From the NCBI GenBank assembly GCA_023411175.1, contig JAEYPB010000033.1:1-27537 (forward strand): a DNA stretch of 27,537 bases. Reading direction: 5' to 3'. This stretch comes from Bacillota bacterium (GTDB taxonomy: Bacteria > Bacillota > Clostridia > Christensenellales > Aristaeellaceae). The position numbers and the translations under genes are program-made. Under the pieces are notes generated by a model. The model was not told the origin of the DNA and did no database searches. It saw only the letters and a program-made list of their open reading frames with translations. Position 1 is the first letter of the stretch, and each line of letters opens with the position of its first letter. This document shows positions 7,219 to 14,006 of the stretch, piece by piece.

Positions 7219-8256
7219 TCATACATCACGATATTCCGCTTCCATGTTCAGATTATGCCTGTCCCAGTTTTCTAGCATAGCGTAAATTCGCTCATAGTCT
7301 TTCAGATTTTCGGTTCGTGGGCAGTTTTCACGCATATGCCTAAGCCAGTTAATACTATATACTTCCAAAAAGCCATGATCTAGTATCATTTTATATATTA
7401 CAAACGATTCTTCTTTATTCAATACAAATCTCCTCGGCAGGCTTCTATTTCCAACAATCGCATATAGCACTCGGTGAGGCGTTAGCGGAAATATAATATG
7501 TGTACCCGTTTGGCTTATTCCGCCCTGATAAACTGAAGAATTAGTTTTGTTGTATCTAATCACAGGATCGTCGCTAGTCGGCATCGAAAGCTCATTTGTT
7601 TCAATGATACTCCATTTTAACTTGCGCAATACATTATAATACTTATTATACGCGTATCTGATTTCGGATAACCACGCTTCTCTCCCGTAATATGCATCTA
7701 TTCTTAACAAGTTCTCATCTTCGTTTTTTTCAATAATTTCTGTCTTAATAGGCATCTTGAAAATGTCTTGTTCCTTGACTGACCTGTACCGATTTCTTTT
7801 TACTCTTCTTATAAATTTCTCTTCATCAAAATTACTTGTATATCGATCTATCACCTCTTGTATAATTCTACCCCTCGTATCTACCGTTTTTAAATAATGT
7901 GCCGGTGTGCGAAATACTTGAACACTAACAAATCTCACTAGCCTGTCGTAGTCCTCGTCATTCAATTCTTCAGATTCTCTTATCTTTTTATATGTATTCT
8001 GGACGGGTGTTTCCACCTCGTTGTTTAGCCATTCTTCAACCGAATCATCTCTACTATTTTCGCTGCCCTGGGTATATAGATGTTCCACTTTTGATGTGCC
8101 CTTTATAGCTCTTTGGCACCACAACGGCACTTTACTATTTGATACGAGCTTTCGATAAACCCAAATACTTTTACCGTCATCGCTCCAATTTTTAAGATAA
8201 AATTGCGGAACATAGTGATTATTTGAAGTAATCTGATCCACCTTTTGCGCCCCCAA
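7219..8256 (-). CDS. DUF4238 family protein, AT-rich accessory gene
   Basis: The 345-aa product opens with NNHYVPQFYLKNWS, the N-terminal hallmark of DUF4238. Later segments NELSMPTSDDPV and IIFPLTPHRVLY fit the same family, where a xSDxPV motif and a PLTP motif recur. The family has no established function to my knowledge. The gene is conspicuously AT-rich against GC-rich neighbours and uses many AT-ending codons, which points to recent transfer. It has its own promoter and lies just beyond the lysis genes, where phages often carry lysogenic-conversion genes. The start is uncertain: TTG at 8256 and GTG at 8241 both lack a good ribosome binding site. A defence or superinfection-exclusion role is conceivable but unsupported. 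Confidence 0.8.
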   Translation of the reverse strand: MGAQKVDQITSNNHYVPQFYLKNWSDDGKSIWVYRKLVSNSKVPLWCQRAIKGTSKVEHLYTQGSENSRDDSVEEWLNNEVETPVQNTYKKIRESEELNDEDYDRLVRFVSVQVFRTPAHYLKTVDTRGRIIQEVIDRYTSNFDEEKFIRRVKRNRYRSVKEQDIFKMPIKTEIIEKNEDENLLRIDAYYGREAWLSEIRYAYNKYYNVLRKLKWSIIETNELSMPTSDDPVIRYNKTNSSVYQGGISQTGTHIIFPLTPHRVLYAIVGNRSLPRRFVLNKEESFVIYKMILDHGFLEVYSINWLRHMRENCPRTENLKDYERIYAMLENWDRHNLNMEAEYRDV

Positions 8257-8327
8257 CCACTAAGATTTACGTCAGCTTGTTTATGAGAATCCAAAGCTCC
8301 GTCATCCTTTCAGATGCTTTTGCAAAC

Positions 8328-8356
8328 ATTATATACACACGCCCATAATTTTGCAA
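8328..8356 (-). promoter_or_regulatory. Promoter of the DUF4238 gene
   Basis: On the minus strand TTGCAA (8351-8356) and TATAAT (8328-8333) are separated by 17 bases. It lies between the lysis-module terminator and the DUF4238 start, with a leader of about 70 bases. The gene can thus be expressed when phage late genes are silent. Confidence 0.75.
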
Positions 8357-8384
8357 TTATTTTTCTGTTATCAAAAATGAATAA

Positions 8385-8414
8385 GCCCCCGCTAGCCTTA
8401 CAGCCAGCGGGGGC
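8385..8414 (-). terminator. Terminator of the prophage late/lysis operon
   Basis: GCCCCCGCT (8385-8393) pairs with AGCGGGGGC (8406-8414), starting 8 bases after the stop of the holin-like gene. On the minus strand it is followed by a U-rich stretch containing TTATTCATTTTTG. It closes the late transcription unit and isolates the DUF4238 promoter from it. Confidence 0.85.
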
Positions 8415-8422
8415 ATCGTCGA

Positions 8423-8908
8423 TTACATCTTCTTGATTAAATCCGCTTTGATTCTGGTGAGGACCTCATACCCGCCGTTGGCCGCAAAGGCCACCAGCCC
8501 GGCGTTGATGGGGATCAGCGCCGCCGCCTCGGGTGTCAGCTGCTTCGTAAAGTAATAGGCCGGGTACATTCCGGCCATGGCAACAATCCAGCTCCATAGT
8601 TGGGTCGGCAGCCTGTCGATAATCCCGATTCCCTTGGTCAGTTGCGTGGCGATCAGCACAAACGACAGCGCGCCGGCGTATGTCGCCAGCAGGCCCCAGG
8701 TTACAAATCCCAGAGCCCCGCCCAGCTCGGTCTCCTGGGCGTCCTCCGTGGCCGTCTGTACGGTGGGCGCGTCCGTGGGCTCCATGGCGGCCTCCTGGGG
8801 CGTCTGGGCGTCGGGCGGCGCCGCCACCACCTCGGCGGCGGCGTAGAGCGATACGGCGAGCGTCAGGGCGATCAGCAGCACCAGGATCAGCGCGATGGTC
8901 TTCTTCAT
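8423..8908 (-). CDS. Holin-like phage membrane protein with N-terminal signal sequence
   Basis: This 161-aa protein is the last gene of the lysis module. Residues 1-26 form a strong signal or anchor (MKKT, then a long hydrophobic run). Residues about 27-63 are a Pro/Thr/Glu/Ala-rich flexible segment. Hydrophobic segments follow near 66-86, 96-118 and 128-147, and the tail is basic (IKADLIKKM). Size, membrane segments and position after the endolysin fit a holin that opens the membrane for lysis. The cleavable-looking signal plus disordered segment is unusual for holins. GGAGGG sits a few bases before the ATG. It could instead be an anti-holin or a spanin-like accessory. Confidence 0.65.
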   Translation of the reverse strand: MKKTIALILVLLIALTLAVSLYAAAEVVAAPPDAQTPQEAAMEPTDAPTVQTATEDAQETELGGALGFVTWGLLATYAGALSFVLIATQLTKGIGIIDRLPTQLWSWIVAMAGMYPAYYFTKQLTPEAAALIPINAGLVAFAANGGYEVLTRIKADLIKKM

Positions 8909-8923
8909 GGGTCTCCCTCCTTC

Positions 8924-9181
8924 TTAATGGTCGTACTTGATGTGATCGTCAAGCCGCTTGTGCGCGGACTTGCAGCTTTCCTCAAGTTCCACGAGCTTGC
9001 TGGTCTGGGCTGGGATGCAGGCGGTGTTCTCCCGGATATGTTCGATGTCCTTGCGCATCTCCACCAGCATGGTGTTCTTGTCGTCGCTGCGGCCTTTCAG
9101 GGTCGTGACCGCAACCAGGAGGGTCAGCGGCGCGGCGAGCGCCTGCATGATCTGGATGAAGGCGGTCAGCGTCTCATTCAT
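8924..9181 (-). CDS. XhlA-like small phage lysis protein
   Basis: This 85-aa protein has a hydrophobic N-terminal helix (about residues 5-27). A charged helix with coiled-coil character follows (about 33-80), containing MRKDIEHIRENT and KRLDDHIK. This arrangement resembles XhlA/haemolysin-type proteins that act with holins in Bacillus phages, although there the membrane segment is usually C-terminal. Its ATG overlaps the endolysin TGA (ATGA), so translation is coupled to the endolysin. A holin proper is the alternative, in which case the following 161-aa protein would be the accessory. Confidence 0.6.
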   Translation of the reverse strand: MNETLTAFIQIMQALAAPLTLLVAVTTLKGRSDDKNTMLVEMRKDIEHIRENTACIPAQTSKLVELEESCKSAHKRLDDHIKYDH

Positions 9182-10209
9182 CCATCCACCACCCTCGCGT
9201 ACTTCCCGGAGACCCAGCCGTCCTCCCCGTCCAGCGCCACCGCCAGCCAGCCGGTCGAGCTCGCCTCACCGCAGTATGGCAGCTTGTCCCCGGCCTTGGC
9301 AATGCCCAGCGTCGCGCCGCCGGTCGAGGGCTGGGTCCGCACCCACACGGTGCCGCCGGTGATCTCCACCAGCCGCGCGGGCGTTTCGGCGGGCGTCTCC
9401 TCCGGGTCGTCGCCGCTCTCCGGCAGACGCGCGTTGATGGCGGCCACGGTCTTCGGGCCGACCACGCCGTCCACCGCGATCTTGGCGTCCGTCTGGAACG
9501 CCCGGACGGCGTTGCGCGTGGCCTTGCCGAACTCGCCGTCAGCGCCCCACTTGCCGCAGGAGTAGTCCAGCGCGATCAGCGCCAGCTGCAGCTGCGTCAC
9601 GTCGGCGCCCTCATCGCCCATCTGGAGCGTGCGGTGCCCAAACTCCGGCACGCCCTGATCGGCGTCGACGCCGGTCACCGAGTAGTCGAAATACTTGGTC
9701 ATCCAGCCCCAGCGGTTCCAGCCGCGCGCGTACAGCCTCGTCTTGACGCAGCCGTACATGACCCCACGCGCCTCGATCACCCACCAGTCGCCGGAGGGCT
9801 TCCCGGATTCCACCGGCTTCCAGAGATAGCCGACGTGCGACACGTAGCTGCCGTTGTGGATGAAGACCGCCGCGCCCGGCGTGCGGTGCTTGGCCGGGAT
9901 GCGCCCGCTGCCCTTGGGGCTGCACCAGGTCGCGTAGTTGTTCCGGGCTCGGGCGTTGATGTTGACGCCAGTTTCTTTCTGGTATCCGCCCTCGGCCAGC
10001 CCATTGCAGTCATGAACTAGCGGCGCGCGCTCCCGCCAGTAAAGCGCCTTGCGCAGCTGCTCGCCCTTGTACTGCTGGAACCACCAGCTGGTCTTGGACC
10101 ACAGTTTCGGGTCCTGGCCGTAGGCCCCCATGATGTACCCGCACTTATGCTCAAGGCACCAGACAAGATAATCGACGAAAACACCGATGGGTACGCGCTT
10201 GATTGACAT
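9178..10209 (-). CDS. Endolysin: NlpC/P60-like peptidase with peptidoglycan-binding and SH3 domains
   Basis: This 343-aa cell-wall hydrolase releases phage progeny. Residues about 1-175 form a cysteine-peptidase domain. It has a likely nucleophile Cys68 in HDCNGLAEG, His125 in SHVGYLW and a possible third residue Glu146 in VIEARG. A PG_binding_1 domain follows at about 195-262 (LQMGDEGADV, then GVVGPKTV). A short Pro/Glu linker leads to a bacterial SH3 domain at about 278-342 (VWVRTQPS, then GWVSGKYARV). No signal peptide is present, so export depends on the neighbouring holin. It is the first gene of the lysis group, separated from the tail genes by a terminator. Whether it cuts as an amidase or an endopeptidase cannot be read from the sequence. 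Confidence 0.9.
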   Translation of the reverse strand: MSIKRVPIGVFVDYLVWCLEHKCGYIMGAYGQDPKLWSKTSWWFQQYKGEQLRKALYWRERAPLVHDCNGLAEGGYQKETGVNINARARNNYATWCSPKGSGRIPAKHRTPGAAVFIHNGSYVSHVGYLWKPVESGKPSGDWWVIEARGVMYGCVKTRLYARGWNRWGWMTKYFDYSVTGVDADQGVPEFGHRTLQMGDEGADVTQLQLALIALDYSCGKWGADGEFGKATRNAVRAFQTDAKIAVDGVVGPKTVAAINARLPESGDDPEETPAETPARLVEITGGTVWVRTQPSTGGATLGIAKAGDKLPYCGEASSTGWLAVALDGEDGWVSGKYARVVDG

Positions 10210-10238
10210 ATGTACCGCCTCTCCGCCCTTTCGGTCAT

Positions 10239-10261
10239 AAAAAAATCCGCCTACCGGGCGG
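10239..10261 (-). terminator. Intrinsic terminator between tail and lysis genes
   Basis: CCGCC (10247-10251) pairs with GGCGG (10257-10261). On the minus strand seven U follow after one base (A-tract 10239-10245 on the plus strand). The stem is short, so read-through is likely partial. It sits between the 39-aa gene and the endolysin and would limit lysis gene expression. Confidence 0.7.
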
Positions 10262-10281
10262 TTGGGATTAGATTGCTGCCC

Positions 10282-10401
10282 CTATTCGGCGGGTATTTCG
10301 GATGGCCCCAGGAGCGCCTGCACCTCGGCGCGCCAGCGTTCGGGCACATCCTCAATGGTCATTCGCTCTGCCTGTATCCATCGCGCGTAAATCTCCGCCA
10401 T
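10282..10401 (-). CDS. Small phage protein, CD1375-like (39 aa)
   Basis: A 39-residue frame from ATG 10401 to TAG 10282, with GGGAGGT a few bases upstream. The product starts MAEIYARWIQAE and contains MTIEDVPERWRAEVQALL. This is the pattern of the short CD1375 family found after tail-fibre genes in clostridial phages: an IYA motif, a DVP motif, then an amphipathic helix ending in L or LL. The function is unknown to me. Spacing of two bases from the preceding gene shows it belongs to the tail operon. Confidence 0.7.
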   Translation of the reverse strand: MAEIYARWIQAERMTIEDVPERWRAEVQALLGPSEIPAE

Positions 10402-10402
10402 G

Positions 10403-10708
10403 CTATGCACCTCCCGTAACCATCCCGGCCAGCTCAATTAGTGCCGCCTCGATGCCAAGTTTCCACTCTTCATCCGGCGTCGGTTCTGGGGGCGGGGCCG
10501 CCGCCACCCTCGCCGCAATCTCCTCCGCCGTCAGGCCTTCCACCCATGCCTCCCCATCCCATCTCGGCCACCAGAAACCAGCGTCGCCAGGGACGGGCGT
10601 CTCGATATACGCCGGGTCGGGTTCGCCGTCTTCCAAGATGGGCGGCGACGATAGAATCACATCCTCAATGAACATGCCGGTTTCAGGGTTGACCATTCGA
10701 TACATCAT
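10403..10708 (-). CDS. Small tail-associated protein after the receptor-binding gene
   Basis: About 101 aa from the ATG at 10708. The frame is also open from an ATG at 10717 that overlaps the previous gene as ATGA (104 aa). GGAGG is better spaced for 10708, or for the GTG at 10711. The product contains MVNPETGMFIEDVI and, near residue 50, a GFWWPRWDGEAWVEGLT segment, then a Pro/Ala linker and an acidic helix. WDGxxWVEG motifs are common in short proteins encoded beside tail fibres (XkdW-like or fibre-assembly proteins). A role in fibre assembly or attachment is inferred from position. Confidence 0.6.
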   Translation of the reverse strand: MMYRMVNPETGMFIEDVILSSPPILEDGEPDPAYIETPVPGDAGFWWPRWDGEAWVEGLTAEEIAARVAAAPPPEPTPDEEWKLGIEAALIELAGMVTGGA

Positions 10709-10713
10709 CACGA

Positions 10714-12042
10714 TCATGCCTCCGCCTTGTAGCTCATTCCGGATATGTCGATCCATGTAGAGGTTGCAGAAATGTTGAGAATGAAATCGCCTGCGCTGCT
10801 CACGTATCCTCGTATGCAACCGGCGGAATTATCCCCACGCGGGAACAGGAAGACTGCATTAATTGCCGGTCGGTATCCGGCGGGCAGATTGAAATTAGCA
10901 AGATCCATCCCAGCTGGGTTCAAGCGGCCTTTGAATCGCACCCACCCCTGCGCATCTCTGCAGTACCTTACAACGTGTCCGCTCCCGACCTCCGCCGCGC
11001 CGTTCAGCATCGTCGGCTGTTTCCAGTCCTCGCCATACGGCAGCGCCAGAATGTCCGCCCACGACGGCCGCCAGTCGGACGGTGTCCCGTTGGTGTATCG
11101 CTCCAGTTTCGGGCAGGCAAACCACGCCCGCCCATTTCGACGGACACTTACCGCAATACCAGCCGAAGCCGCGCCCTCCACGTTCGCAAGCCGGTTTACG
11201 AAAATGCGTATCCACCGATTTTGGTCAGCAGCTACCGGTGTGTAGTCATAGCTTGCGGATGTTATCCGCGTCCCTGATGCGTCGTATATGGCCACTTCGA
11301 TACGGATAGGTTGATCAAAAAGGGAAGCATTATCAAAGAACAACCATACCGAACCAGTGAAGTTGTCGTTTAACTCGCACGGAATCCTGTTCGCCGTTAG
11401 CGTGCTAATTCCCCGCCACGCATCCGTCCCAAGGCCGGACTGTTCGGATTTCACCACGTAGGCGCCAAACAGGCTTTTCGACGTATCCCGTACAACGTTA
11501 GCGCTAAGTGTCCATCCGTTCGCGTCGGCATAAAACCCGGTGTTGATGTGCAGGTTCAAGCCTGCCCCCATGTTCGCCGCGATCTGGGCGGCCAGGGTCG
11601 CGGCCTGCGCCGCGGGCACCACGGCGAGCAGCTGCTCCAGGCTCGGAATCAGCGTTTCGGGGTTGGTGACAACGTCCGTCAGCTCCTTGCGCACCCGGAA
11701 CACGTTCGCGGACAGCGTCAGCATAGCGACGCCGATGGCCAGCCTCAGGATGCCTTTCAGCTCGCCGGCGACGGCGTAGCACTGCGGCGCGAACAGGACG
11801 CTCACCATGTTTCCGGTGACGGTCCCCGCCACTGGGACGGTAACGCCGTCCTCGCGGACGAAATGGCCCATCACCGTAGCGCCGGCCAGGTTGGCGGCGG
11901 CACCGCCGTCCGTCACCCGGACCTGCCAGAGGTGCGCCTGGTTGTCCCCATACATCACCAGCGCGTTGGGCCAAATCTTCATGGGTGCGGCCCCGCGCTG
12001 CAGGTCGACCTCCTCGTAGATAAGCCAATTCGGCATAATCAT
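10714..12042 (-). CDS. BppU-like baseplate upper / receptor-binding protein
   Basis: The 442-aa product has three visible parts. Residues about 1-120 form a BppU_N-type beta-sandwich (MYGDNQAHLWQVRVTDGG, then GELKGILRL) that attaches to the baseplate. A helical linker follows (PSLEQLLAVVPAAQAA). A jelly-roll resembling a carbohydrate-binding module ends in FACPKLERYTNGTPSDWRPS. A C-terminal head has the LPAGYRP motif common at phage fibre tips. It probably recognises the host surface. Two close in-frame starts exist (12042 and 12036), both served by AGGAGGAGGA; I list the first. It directly follows the baseplate hub gene. Confidence 0.8.
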   Translation of the reverse strand: MIMPNWLIYEEVDLQRGAAPMKIWPNALVMYGDNQAHLWQVRVTDGGAAANLAGATVMGHFVREDGVTVPVAGTVTGNMVSVLFAPQCYAVAGELKGILRLAIGVAMLTLSANVFRVRKELTDVVTNPETLIPSLEQLLAVVPAAQAATLAAQIAANMGAGLNLHINTGFYADANGWTLSANVVRDTSKSLFGAYVVKSEQSGLGTDAWRGISTLTANRIPCELNDNFTGSVWLFFDNASLFDQPIRIEVAIYDASGTRITSASYDYTPVAADQNRWIRIFVNRLANVEGAASAGIAVSVRRNGRAWFACPKLERYTNGTPSDWRPSWADILALPYGEDWKQPTMLNGAAEVGSGHVVRYCRDAQGWVRFKGRLNPAGMDLANFNLPAGYRPAINAVFLFPRGDNSAGCIRGYVSSAGDFILNISATSTWIDISGMSYKAEA

Positions 12043-12050
12043 TCCTCCTC

Positions 12051-13610
12051 CTAGAAGTCACCGCCGCCGACGCTCTGGATGAACGCCTGCACGAACAGGT
12101 TGGCCTCGATGCGGGTCAGCGCGTTGGGCACGATGCTGATGGTGTGCCAGGCCCCGCGGGTGATCCGGCCGTTTGCGTCCTTCGCCAGGTAGCTCACGAT
12201 GTCCATCTCGCTGTCCGTCACCGCGCCGGCGGGCACCAGCGTGCCGTCCACGTACAGCGCGATGCCCGCGGCGGTGCCGCCCTCGTAGATGCCGTAGACG
12301 ATGCCGTGCGTGTGGTCGTCCAGCGTCACGCCGTGGGTGTGGGATGGGACCGTATGACTATGCGATGGGATGCCGTGGGTGTGCTCGTTCAGGCTGTGCG
12401 TGTGCGCGCCCAGGTTGTGGGTATGGCCCTGCATGGAGTGTGTATGGCCGGAGACGGTGTGCGTATGGCTCGGGCCGGTATGGCTATGGGTGGAAAGCGA
12501 GTGGGTATGCCCGTCCACCGCGCTGGCGGATCCGGTCTGGTTTGTGCTGGGGCTGCCGGTCGATCCGGTGCCGCCGGAATTGGATGTAAGCGTGCCGCTG
12601 CTGCCCGTATACTCGGTGCTGGCTCCGCCGGTCGAACCGCTGGCCGGACCGGTGTTGTCCACGTTGTTGGCGGTCGAAGTGTCCGACGCCTTGGATACGG
12701 TGGTGCCCCCGCCGGAACTGGTCGTCCGGGTCGTGCCGCCGCCCGCCGCCGCGCCCGTCTCATAGGCCCGGAAGGGTTCTAGCTTCCAGGACAAAAGCAT
12801 CTTGTTGATGCGCACGCAGCCCTGAGGCACAAATACGCGCATCTCCGCCGGATGGGCGGCGTCGGCGTTGTCGGCGTACTGCTGGCTGTACAGGTTCGTG
12901 GCGCCCTGGCTGTACAGCTCGCCAATGGCCATGCGGTCGGCCAGCGCGCTCACGCTGCCCGCGACGTCCCGCTCTACGTTGGCGATGGTGATCTGGATGT
13001 CCCCGGACCGCCCCCGCACGTCCCCCTTGCCTACCGTGACAATCCGGGCGCTGAAATTGATGCCGTGCTCGCCGTCCATCACCCGGACGAGCTTTCCGGG
13101 CATGAAGGTGTCCCAGGGATCGCCGGTCAGCTGCGCCAGGTCGACGGCGGAGGCCGTGTAGCTGATGTAGGGGTTCTTGACCTTCTCCAGCACCGCCTGC
13201 CCCCGCGCCTTGAGCGTCGCCGCGTCCTCGATGCGGGTGTCGGGGTACACGCTGCACTTGACGCCCCAGACGCCTACCGTGTCCGCGTCGATGTACGGCA
13301 GCCCGCCGTTGACCTCCTTGATGGTCAGCTGGTTGACGCCCTCGCCGTAGCCCAAGAGGTACAGCCTTGTCACCAGCGTGCCCGCGTCCATGGACTTTGT
13401 GACGCCCAGCATGTTCCGGCGGTAGTGGATGCCGCAGCCCGGCGTGCTGTCCGCGCGCTTGAGGCTGACACGCCAGGGCGTGACGGACGTATCCCACACC
13501 CAGATGTATTCGCTCGTCAGCACCCCGCCCAGGGACAGGAGCGCCGAAAGGAGCGAGACGTTCTCGAACTTGTAGGCAAACTGGTCGGTGAAATCGCACT
13601 CGCCCAGCAC
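12051..13610 (-). CDS. Baseplate hub/tail spike (Tal-like), C-terminal part after an in-frame amber codon
   Basis: These 519 codons are in the same frame as the preceding 130-aa gene and are separated from it only by TAG at 13611-13613. Residues about 1-230 continue the Gp37-like/prophage-tail domain (VTRLYLLGYGEGVNQLTI, then YISYTASAVDLAQL and PGKLVRVMDG). A Gly/Ser/Thr-rich linker spans about 290-365 and ten HxH motifs lie at 368-435. A beta-rich C-terminal domain ends in QSVGGGDF. Independent translation would have to use the GTG directly after the TAG, which has no Shine-Dalgarno. The intact product would be about 650 aa, normal for a Tal with a fibre tip. The options are nonsense mutation, sequencing error or read-through. 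Confidence 0.8.
   Translation of the reverse strand: MLGECDFTDQFAYKFENVSLLSALLSLGGVLTSEYIWVWDTSVTPWRVSLKRADSTPGCGIHYRRNMLGVTKSMDAGTLVTRLYLLGYGEGVNQLTIKEVNGGLPYIDADTVGVWGVKCSVYPDTRIEDAATLKARGQAVLEKVKNPYISYTASAVDLAQLTGDPWDTFMPGKLVRVMDGEHGINFSARIVTVGKGDVRGRSGDIQITIANVERDVAGSVSALADRMAIGELYSQGATNLYSQQYADNADAAHPAEMRVFVPQGCVRINKMLLSWKLEPFRAYETGAAAGGGTTRTTSSGGGTTVSKASDTSTANNVDNTGPASGSTGGASTEYTGSSGTLTSNSGGTGSTGSPSTNQTGSASAVDGHTHSLSTHSHTGPSHTHTVSGHTHSMQGHTHNLGAHTHSLNEHTHGIPSHSHTVPSHTHGVTLDDHTHGIVYGIYEGGTAAGIALYVDGTLVPAGAVTDSEMDIVSYLAKDANGRITRGAWHTISIVPNALTRIEANLFVQAFIQSVGGGDF
12306..12509 (-). repeat. Ten HxH repeats, nine with exact 7-residue (21-bp) period
   Basis: Within the tail-spike gene, HTH or HSH triplets start at residues 368, 375, 382, 389, 396, 403, 410, 417, 424 and 433 of the C-terminal frame. 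In phage T4 gp37, HxH motifs from three chains bind iron ions along the fibre axis. The same arrangement is expected here if the protein trimerises. Confidence 0.85.
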
Positions 13611-14003
13611 CTAGCGCGCGGTGGTCTGCCTGGAGAGGATGTAGGCGATCACGTCGCCCGTCGGCATTTCTGCACCACCTACCTCGTGGTATCCGAACAG
13701 CACGTCGTCGAGGAGCATCGCCATGACGTGCTCCATGCTGTACTGCTTGACGCCGCTCGCCGCCGCTTCCTCGCCGCTGGGCATGGAGATGATGCGGTAC
13801 AGCCCCGTATCCCTCGGCCCGTCAGGCAGCCGCACAAAGGAATGCGCCTGACAGGCTGCGTTCTTCGGGTCCGCAGTCGGCAGTGTGAAAGACGCCGTCC
13901 ATAGGTCATTGTGCGCCAGGCTGTAGCCTACGTCGCCTGCGTTCTCCAGCACCGCCTGCAAGTCGTTGTTCTGATCGTACACCCGCACATAATCATTCGC
14001 CAT
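13611..14003 (-). CDS. Baseplate hub/tail spike (Tal-like), N-terminal part ending at an amber codon
   Basis: A 130-aa product from ATG 14003, three bases after the Dit stop. It starts MANDYVRVYDQNNDLQAVLE and has the N-terminal pattern of siphophage Gp37-like or prophage-endopeptidase tail proteins: a short RVYD strand, LWTASFTLP, and YRIISMPSGEE. It ends SRQTTAR at TAG, in the middle of what should be a continuous hub domain, and the same reading frame resumes at once with VLGECDF. A 130-aa hub is far too short for the family. I regard it as the 5' part of one gene together with 12051-13610. Confidence 0.75.
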   Translation of the reverse strand: MANDYVRVYDQNNDLQAVLENAGDVGYSLAHNDLWTASFTLPTADPKNAACQAHSFVRLPDGPRDTGLYRIISMPSGEEAAASGVKQYSMEHVMAMLLDDVLFGYHEVGGAEMPTGDVIAYILSRQTTAR

Positions 14004-14006
14004 GGC

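Noticed and set aside
12306..12509. CRISPR-like array of 21-bp repeats
   Set aside because: The repeats are coding (HxH every seven residues), have no unique spacers, and stay in frame inside the tail-spike gene.
13611..14003. Genome-wide reassignment of TAG to an amino acid (code 15-like phage) to explain the split Tal gene
   Set aside because: Many genes here end in TAG at family-typical positions (ATPase, permease, tape measure, Dit, gp10-like, gp16-like, large terminase, HNH), so TAG is a normal stop in both host and phage genes.
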